In this document: one piece after another, positions 56,110 to 64,000 of the stretch | Numbering within the stretch: position 1 is the first letter of the stretch | Layout: the number at the start of each line of letters is the position of its first letter | From: Acheta domesticus | Taxonomy: Eukaryota; Arthropoda; Insecta; Orthoptera; Gryllidae | Reading direction: 5' to 3' | Length of the DNA: 64,000 nt | NCBI GenBank assembly: GCA_031308135.1 | Contig: JAHLJT010000631.1 | Location: 220,017,584-220,081,583 of the forward strand | Notes under the pieces: generated by a model | Database searches by the model: none | What the model saw: the letters and a program-made list of their open reading frames with translations, nothing else | What the model was told of the DNA's origin: nothing | Made by a program: the position numbers and the translations under genes

Positions 56110-58542
56110 AACAATCTAATATGAGTATAGTACCCCCAACAACAGTAAAACCTTGTCCTCAATGGCAATATGCTTTGAAAAATATGAAGCCGTTTTTAAG
56201 AAAATGGCGTTTAAGCGCTGGAAAAAAACCGAAATTTAAAGGTCTATTTCACAGAAAATTTTTGAGTTTTCGAAACACTTCATTGGAAGTCATTTGAATC
56301 AATTTAACTTACAAATACAATAGTCTCTACAAATTGCTGAAATGTGCATATTAAAGATGTGAGAGATTTTTCAAAAAAATTAAATTTGTGTAATTTTTGA
56401 AAAAAACAAAAAATACTCCAAGTTGAACTTTACGTCATATTAAAGAGTGCAATTAGCACTTTCCGTTAGAAAATTTTGAAGAAAAAATTTGAGCCCTTTA
56501 TGAGAAAATTCCGTTTGAGCGATTCTGAAAATAACTCAAAATAAACTTAACGCTATACTAAAGAGTGTAATTATCACTATCCGTTTCAAACGTTTCAAGA
56601 AAAATTTGCAGCCATACATGAGAAAATAGCGTTTGAGCGTTTCTAAAATTGCGAAATTGTGAACCAGTTTTCACAGAAAACGGTTGAGTTTTCGAGAAAT
56701 GTTCTTTGACATTTAAAGCATACCCCTAAATAAAATAATGTGAACAAATCGTCGCTAATGTAAGTAGTAACGACGTGAGAGGCAAGTAAAAATTATATTT
56801 TTGTAATTTTTGCAAAAACAAAAGAAAATAGCAATGTGTCGTTTATATCTTCTCATAGAGTACATTAGGCACTATCCTTACCAAAAATTTTTAAAGAAAA
56901 AAATTGTAGCCGTTTTTTGAGGAAATCATGTTTTTGTAATTTTTACTTTCCCGTATACGTACATATACACGGAGTGATATACGTAGTATAGGGAAAGTTA
57001 TGTAATGCTGCGCGAAAAAATGGCGAATTTTCGGCGGAAAAAAATTCATTGCCGGGCCGTGAAAACAAAGAAGTGGATAAAACCAGTTGCTAAATTAAGA
57101 ACAAAAAAATCCCCTAACACGTGGTGTAGCCAGAAATCCGTCTGTCTGTCCGTCCGTCTGTCCGCCTGTCTGTCCGTCAGTGAACACTGCTAGCGCCTAA
57201 ACCATATGTACGATTTCTTCCAAAATGTATATATTCCTTAATCGATCTGATTCTAGTCGAAGCTTTGAGGTTTTGACAACGATTCTTCAAAATTTGGGGG
57301 TACTTTATATAAAGCCCCCCCGGGGATTTTCAAAATTTTCTCAAAAACGGCTCCAAATTTTTTCGTTAAATTTCTTGTATGAATAGAGTAAAGTACACTT
57401 ATTAAGGTGGCATAGGTCCGATTTTCACGAATAACTCTGAATTTTCCAAAAATTGTAAAAGTTTGATTTTTTTTCGGCGTCTTTCTCCAACTACAAAATT
57501 AAAGATAGAGATTCTTTCTTCAAATAAAATATGTTCTGCATATTGAGTTCTTTCATAAAGGTCATGTAAATGTTTTTCAAAATTTTAGTAGTTTTCGTGC
57601 AATGTTGCGTGCAATGTGTGCAATTTTAAAAAAAATTACAAAGACAAGATTTTCTCAAAAACAGCTCCAAATTTTTCTTTAAACTTGTGGTAGGGATAGT
57701 GGTAAATGTCATAAAAGATATCAGATGACATAAAACCATATTGCTCTATAGGTTGGTTTTTTCAAAAATTACAAAAATGTTTCACATTTTTTCACATGTT
57801 TCTCACGTCGATAATATTTACATTAGCGGAGATTTTATCTCATTATTATATTTACGGGTACATGTGCTTTAAATAATGTCAAGTAAAGTTTCTCGAAACC
57901 ACAACCGTTTTCTGTGAAAAGGTGAAAAGTAGTTCAAAATTTCGCATTTTCAGAAACGCTCAAACGCCATTTTTCATATATGGCTGCAAATTTTTTCTTG
58001 AAACGTTTGAAACGGATAGTGATAATTACACTCTTTAGTATAGCGTTAAGTTTATTTTGAGTTATTTTTTTTTTGTTTTTTCAAAAATTACATAATTGTA
58101 ATTTTTTTGAAAGATCTCTCACATCTTTAATGTGCACATTACCAGCAATTTGTAAACATTATTATATTTGTGAGTGTAAGTGCTTCAAATAACTTTAAAG
58201 AAAGTATTTTGAAAACTCAATAATTTTCTGTGAAGAGGAGCGTCAAATTTTGCATTTTTAGTAGCGCTAAAACGCCATTTTCTCTTAAACGGCACATAAT
58301 TTTTACAAGAAAATTGCCATTTGTGACTAGGTTTTTGTATTCTTTAATATTCTAAAATTAATGTTTCCGTTCTACCAATAGGAAAGCGAAAAATTAAGAA
58401 AATGACAAAAAATGCACTTTTTGCGGTGTTAGATGACTGCTAGCAAGAAAGAGTTTGTGGCAATTCCGAATAGCTAGCGAAAACCCAAGGAAATAGAAAA
58501 TTAATAGGGGAAAGTCTGTGCCATTCAGTAACACCACTAGTT
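56110..58542. repeat. Family A inverted pair
   Basis: Reverse body from about 56135 to 56940, then the TTTCCCGTATACGTACATAT hairpin (56945-56998), GTCCGTCTGTCCGCCTGTCT microsatellite (57137-57180), and a full forward copy ending ...CACTAGTTT at 58542. The forward copy is about 1.6 kb. Non-coding. Confidence 0.7.
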
Positions 58543-58839
58543 TAAAATGGGTTTGCCACGCGTTGGTGCATCTTCCACACTTGTTCTTCCTCGTCTGAAG
58601 TTGGTCATCTAGTTTCTCACTCTCGCATAAGACGGAACACTGTCCTCAAATGTCTTATGCGTGTCCTCTTCAATTTTCTTCAGCGACATTCTTCTTCAAA
58701 AGAAGATATTCAATGAATGCACGGTTCTTGATTCTCTCCGTACTCGCTATTTTACGTGCACAATGATATTCAACGCACTCTAGCTGTTAAACAAATGAAA
58801 TTGGGCTCACAAAATTTGTACATCCAAAAAGAAGCCTAA
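58543..58839. other. No gene recognised; flank of endogenous retrovirus
   Basis: Short stretch between family A and the LTR. Confidence 0.4.
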
Positions 58840-59490
58840 TGTCGTGGGGGAAGCGGTCTGGCACCACGTGCAGGGGAGTGGAAGGACGGTGAGGGCAGAA
58901 GGTGCCCTCTGGGCCATTCCCTATTCTATTAAAGGCTTAAGGTGGATGAGAGGGAGCAATAAGAACAGGGATGATCCCCAGTCATGGCAAACAACTGTTT
59001 ATTGGAGAGGTGTAACTTACATAGGCACCTGACGTAGCCCAGCCTCGGCGAGGACGGTTTTCCGGAAGAGCGACTTTGCAGTGGCCATGGCGACACTCGA
59101 AGCGAACGGTGATCAGGGGCAAGGGCGGGAAGCTCCTATTAGGACCCCGGAGGGTCTGTCTGGACTAGCAGAGTGCAGGAGTGCTGGCAGGGTCAGTTTG
59201 GGCCTATCTGAACAGACTAGGGGCGAAGGGAAGTCGGCAGGGTCAGTTTGGGTCTATCTGAACTGACTGGGGGTGAAGGGAAATCGGCAGGGCCAGTTTG
59301 GGCCGATCTGAACCGACGGGGAGTGGAAGATCCGTGCACACGGGCGACGAGCTCACGAGTAGCATTCGTCCCCCTGCTACGCAGAGGTTATGCCGTTATA
59401 TAGACCTTTTCTGCTGAGATACTCTTTCCGCGGAGGAGCTACGTCATTATGCTTACGCGGGCGCTAGCCGTCTGCAGCCACGCACCATCA
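58840..59490 (-). repeat. Candidate 3' LTR of the Gypsy-type element
   Basis: On the minus strand it begins TGATGG directly after a G-rich polypurine tract (59491-59510, nine G) and ends ...CGACA at 58840. It has a TATA-like TCTATATAAC (59394-59403) and AATAAA (58998-59003) in the right order for promoter and poly(A) signal. Tandem GTCAGTTTGGG repeats lie at about 59187-59300. The other LTR and the TSD are not in the window. Confidence 0.62.
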
Positions 59491-59510
59491 CTGCCCCCCC
59501 CCTCGAGAAG

Positions 59511-60589
59511 AAGATTGGAGTCTCATGTCGCGTTGCCGCAGTGGCTACCGCATTAATAGAAAAATAGAAAAGAAACTGGCTTACGTCTACAAAATTAATG
59601 TTGTACAAAAATGAAATAATGATAACTTGTAATTAACACAAAATATAAAATGATATTTTCTTGTAATAAATTTAACAACATGAATGATAACTTTCACACT
59701 TCTTAACAATTTACAAATCTTTACATTTCTATTTAATTATTGCAGCATTATTATATCAACTATTATTGCGCACTTTACATTACAATAATAGAAAAACACA
59801 AAACTGGCTGAAGTTTAAAAATTAACTTGTACAGAAATGAGATATTTGTAGCTTCTAAATAACCCAAAATTAAAATGATGCTACTCTTATAATAAACTTT
59901 TAATAATAAACCACATGAATCATAACATTGGAGTATGGTTTTCACACTTCTGCAATAATTTATTACTAGTTCATTACTCTGAAAAAAAATTACATATTGA
60001 ATACTTCTTTTGCCAAGGTTCTGCATCTCTGTATTTTGCATCTATTCAGAAGTTAGAAGGAATTTAAGTTTTCTAGAATTTATAATACTTTAAATATATA
60101 TTGAAAAAATAAGTAAGCTCATAATTATGTATCGTTAAGAACATATGTTCTTTATAACCCTGGTATACGCTTGGCCTAGGGTTGTAGAAAGAGTATATAG
60201 GCGGGGCACTGTGACTGCGGTTTAAAAATGGGAAACTTAACTGTTATTGCAGTTTTCATATTAAAATTGCACTAATGAAATTTACACAACTTGATATTAA
60301 TAAAATAACTACATTACAAAAACCACAATAAATTCACCCATACTGACTTAATACATTTGGTTTTACGTACACTGATATTTCTATATACACAATCTACGCA
60401 AAAATTGAAATGAAATGAAAACTAGTGAGTTACGCTTCTACACTGTTCATCGCAAACTACATATATTTTCAATCAAAAAAAGAAGAAATCCTGAATTCAC
60501 AAAGGTGGAAAATGCGGAATATCATTTACACTAATACTCTGATGAGAGTTTATATTGATCACTGTTGCAGCGCCTTCATACTCTGTATT
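59511..60589. other. AT-rich 3' region between env and PPT
   Basis: No gene recognised. It contains two related blocks (59560-59760 and 59790-60000) sharing ACAAAAATGAAATA/ACAGAAATGAGATA and AATTAAAATGATG-type phrases. Confidence 0.5.
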
Positions 60590-62090
60590 TGCACTGTTGT
60601 TTGACTTTCGACATCTTCTGGCCGCACATATAAACACACTAATTATGGTGACGCAGAGAAAAACTGTTCCCGCACTAATGCTAAATATGTTAATATTGTC
60701 TACTATTTATTGGGCTCCACATTTGGCGGTGTCTCTCTACTTCTAATAACTCAATCTTAGGCACTTCATATGAGTTTACCTGATCTAAATGACTAAGAAT
60801 TTTATCAATGCCAATGAAGTCGTCTCCCAAAGAATTCACCTTGTTTGACAAGGGCGATGAATCGTACACTAGTGGCTTTACTGTGGGTTGCTGCACGTTG
60901 TATCGGTCATGAAATTGTTGCAATGGCGACGGTAAAGTAAACAATTTAGTTTTGGCTTTGCAGCCAGGCTGTAACCGGAAACTTTCCTGCCCCGAAATAG
61001 TCGAATTAAATTGGTTTCTCGTACATTGTATCAGGAGTTTGACATCTTCGCTGACGCTGTAGTGCCAGTGTCCATATTGCTTTTCGTTGATAAATATTTC
61101 GTATGGCTCCTTGACGACACTCATTCTGCATGCTCGTAACATGGCCTCCGAATCGTTCATGAAAGTTGCTGAGTTGCAAGTTGTTCGGAAATCTGCGAGG
61201 GTGGGAAATACAGGGGCGCAGATGTAGGAGGTATATTTTTGACACTGGTAATGGATATCTGAGGGGAGGAGAAGGAACCCAGAGAGATTTTTACTGACTG
61301 CCAAGAATGGGGCGTCGGGAGTTAAAATAACGCTTCTTTTGTTTTGTCTTAGGACGAGTGGTATCTGCCGAACTGCATACAGCTGGTATGTCATTTTGCT
61401 GACAAGCGGAAAAAACACTACAACCGCCACTCCATCTTTGGAAGGTGTAAGATGAGTGCGCGTCGTTCCATAAATGTCTTCCGGTCGATGTGAAGGGTAG
61501 CTCTGTTCTTCGCCCAGCGTCCGAGTAGCGTTCATTAAAAGCTCTTTTAAGGTTTCGGGAGGTATTAGAGAGGGTGTCAAATAGCCTATTTCGGCCAAGG
61601 ATATTTGATGTGCTGCCGAGGATATGATTTCCGAAACCTTTTGGACACTGCATCGTCGCAATATATGCCGTCTGTAGGTGACCAAATACTAGTCCGAAGG
61701 CGTCATACAGGCTCGCGAACTCGTCAAGTAACTGGCGGTCCTTATGGACATTTGCCTAAAGGGCGTGTACAGCTTGCACAGTCTCGGAGAGCATATCGTC
61801 ATGCCTGGACAGTGTTCGAGAAACGTTGGAGAAAAATGTAAATTTATAATTTAGTGACTCTTGCGTCTCCGTGCGCAAGATAGCCAACTGGTTTTCAAGA
61901 CCTACAATTTGCTCATTTGTAGCAGTACCCACTAGCCAATTTAAACCTTTCCCGACTGCGTCGACGGGACCTCGTCTATGTCTCGGTCTACTCTCATATT
62001 CGAGCTCCGAAAATGAACTCTTTAAGTGAGCCACCCCATTGGCAACTTGAGTCCTATTACAACACTCCAACTACAAAATAAGGGGAAAAA
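60590..62090 (-). pseudogene. Endogenous retroviral envelope (F-like) gene, broken
   Basis: The N-terminal part (61756-62070) has a furin-type basic site (RHRR) followed by a Gly/Ala-rich fusion-peptide-like stretch, then a helical region. The middle and C-terminal part (60690-61640) is Cys-containing ectodomain. A hydrophobic transmembrane segment with a short basic tail lies around 60600-60690 in another frame. This matches the F-type fusion glycoproteins of insect errantiviruses and baculoviruses. Breaks: an in-frame stop at about 61756, a frame change near 61640-61690, and another just before the membrane segment at about 60690. It cannot make a full glycoprotein as sequenced. Confidence 0.8.
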
Positions 62091-62508
62091 TACACTAATG
62101 GCAATCTTTGCCAGACTGTTTTTACCCAATTTCTAGCTTACGCCACTCCGTTGTATTGGTTATTCCTGCGGCGCCTCCATGCTGCACGACGACGCTGAGC
62201 GTGACTCGACTCGCCCTTTACTCGAGTGTCACGTGGGAGTGTCGCCCCCAGGTCCCGTAGAAGATTTCTCCGGGCAGCCGGGAGACTCGCCGCGCCGTCC
62301 AATGTCGCGAGGTCCAAACCTCGCCCCAGTGTGGGCGGCGGAGAGTGGACTGGAGTGCCCGGTGTCCACCATGGGGAGGGCGTGTTCTGTGGCCCGCCTG
62401 TGCGGATGCTGGGAGTGGCCGCGTCGGTCCGCAGCAGTGGCCACGTGATGGATTTGCCCGGTGTGACCGGAAGGGCAACGCGATCTTCTGCTTGCGCCGA
62501 TATGACCG
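62091..62508. other. pol-env junction region
   Basis: GC-rich DNA between the integrase stop (62509) and the env frame. Overlapping short frames on both strands show no domain. Confidence 0.5.
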
Positions 62509-63997
62509 CTACGCCTGGTCCTGTGGGCGGTTAGACCAATACGCCTCCCGCCCCGGTAACGGACGGAGGTTATGAGGTCTGCTCCCGTCCTGCTGCGATG
62601 GCGGCGGCGGTGGTGGCGGCGGTGGTGGTGGTGGCGGCGGTGGCGTCCCGGCCGGGCCGTGCATTGGTTGCGCCATTGTGCATGTCCCCCCGTCCTCTGC
62701 GAGAAGTCCTGGTGTGTGCACATCGGGATCTTGTTGAAGGGGAACGAGATTGCGATGGTGGGCAACAATTTTTCGACCATTATGCACATTTTCTAAGTCG
62801 AACGTTACCGGAGATCTGACCTTTGTGACCTTATATGGTCCTACCCAACGTGACACGAACTTTTTCGTCTGACCCGGCGTGATGCTTTTGTTCCTTACTA
62901 GAACCATTTGCCCTGCAATAATCGGCATGAGCGCTCTGTTTTTATCCTGTTTCTTATGATCCACTGCGACGTTCCTACTGTTCCATTCGCGGCCTGCGCA
63001 TGAGCAGACTGAAGACGCTTTCTCAAAATCTCTGCGTATGGCGGTTTTTCGGCATAGCAGGACGTAGCTGGAAGAAGCACTCTATCCCATGGCATATGGA
63101 GTTCCCTCCCATAAACTAAGAATGCGGGAGTAAATCCTGTTACGCGGTGTTTTGTATTTCTGAACACGAATAGGGCGAACGGCAAAAGCTCGTCCCAGTC
63201 TCTAGAATCATGTTCCATAATGTGAGCTATTACGGACGAAAATGACTGATGCGCTCTTTCGAGTCGCCCATTAGCACCCGGATTATATGGCGACGTGGTT
63301 ATGTGTCTCACTTGCAATAGCCGACACACTTCCTGCATCAATTGCGAGGTGAAATTTGTCCCTCGATCGGACAGTAAATTTTGTGGGACCCCGTGGCGGC
63401 AGACAATGTTTTCTATGAACGCCTATGCGACAGTTTGCGCCGTTTGATCGGGTAAAGCTATAGCTTCTGGGTAACGTGTAAAGTGGCATTGGGCTGATAG
63501 AATGTATTTGTTTCCTTTTCTCGTGGTAAGGAGAGGACCAATTGTATCTTGTGCTACCTTCTCAAAGGGCCGCGTCGTTTCCGCTACTTCTTGAACTGGA
63601 ATTTTACCTTTGACACTTTTCTTCATTTTGCATTGGATGCATTTTGAAACAAAATTTCGTGTTTCACTATAAAGCCCTGGCTAATTGAAATGCCTCTGTA
63701 CCAAGTCTATTGTTTTAGTGACCCCTCTATGCCCTGCTAGTGGATTTTCGTGACATCTTTTTAGTATATACTCGCGCGTCGCGACTGGAGCGCACATTGT
63801 GTATACTGGATTGGGTGGGGGTACATGTATTTTATACAGTACGTTCTCGGCATCTAAAAATAATCTTTATCTTTCTTTTCTATTAGTTCGTATAGTTGTT
63901 TTAACGACTCGCACTATTTTTGTTCTTGCGCTATTCTCTTTTTGTCCCAAACAGGTTCGTAATCCTCGGTCACTGCTATGTTGGAAATTGTTGGCAA
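62509..63997 (-). pseudogene. Gypsy-type integrase (pol C-terminus), broken
   Basis: From the N-terminal side: an HHCC zinc motif (HENPLAGHRG then CIQC, about 63610-63760), the catalytic core starting QDTIGPLLTTRKGNKYILSA (63480-63560), SDRGTNF, then SPYNPGANGRLERAHQ, with the C-terminal GPYKVTKV domain and a poly-Pro tail encoded by a GGC/GGT microsatellite (about 62590-62650). Integrase inserts the viral DNA. Lesions: a stop replacing a residue in the zinc region near 63681, a TAG at 63423-63425, and a frame change near 62960. Confidence 0.85.
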
Positions 63998-64000
63998 CTA

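Larger units (their letters stand above)
58840..64000 (-). mobile_element. Gypsy-type endogenous retrovirus, 3' half
   Basis: Reading on the minus strand from 64000 downward: integrase, env, a long 3' region, a polypurine tract and an LTR. The pol-then-env layout and the F-like env put it with env-carrying insect Gypsy elements (errantivirus type). gag, protease and RT lie outside the window. Both visible genes are broken. Confidence 0.82.

Noticed and set aside
62572..62819. Gly/Trp/Arg- or Val-rich plus-strand frames over the GGC/GGT microsatellite
   Set aside because: They are antisense to the poly-Pro tail of the minus-strand integrase frame.

Overview
This window is animal DNA, most likely from an arthropod and probably an insect with a large, repeat-rich genome. 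I see no bacterial or phage genes. The only host coding sequence I can support is on the minus strand: exons of a Methuselah-like (Mth) secretin-class G-protein coupled receptor, with GT/AG borders and matching phases. Almost everything else is transposable elements (TEs), satellites and their decay products. Most open frames in the window are shadows of repeats.

Layout. 1-6925 and 35533-40905 are direct copies of one segment. Each carries Mth exon A (TM1-TM2), a retroviral gag-like coiled-coil remnant, and a hAT-like element flanked by the same 8-bp target site duplication. Only the first copy also has a 1360-bp LTR-like insertion inside the hAT-like element. 7085-8045 is a 157-bp satellite, 10200-12188 a ~350-bp satellite, and 12189-13188 a 1000-N assembly gap. 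14110-18430 holds three damaged LINE fragments, 19990-21110 a ~187-bp tandem repeat, 21740-23640 a 5'-truncated jockey-like LINE, and 24240-25036 a dead mariner. Mth exon C lies at 27133-27312 and exon B at 32971-33049. A tRNA-derived SINE precedes the second duplicated segment.

42178 to about 54900 is a broken BEL/Pao retrotransposon that has been a landing pad. A long-TIR element with a Tc1-type transposase remnant sits in its RNase H domain and itself contains a 1106-bp TA-flanked MITE. A third hAT-like element sits before its integrase, and GC-rich DNA interrupts the integrase. 58840-64000 is the 3' half of a Gypsy-type endogenous retrovirus on the minus strand (integrase, env, PPT, LTR) with stops and frameshifts. 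An AT-rich dispersed family, here called family A (terminus ...CACTAGT, internal GTCC/GTCT microsatellite, often in inverted pairs), fills much of the remainder.

The most unusual object is the hAT-like non-autonomous family: terminal CAGGGAC, 8-bp target duplications, clusters of ACCGGT palindromes near each end, and two internal CpG-rich minisatellites with 17-bp and 19/20-bp units. Two of the three copies also carry a tRNA-like segment with pol III A and B boxes. The second theme is a receptor gene partly copied: exon A differs between copies at four sites, all synonymous, while the single exon C has three apparent one-base indels.
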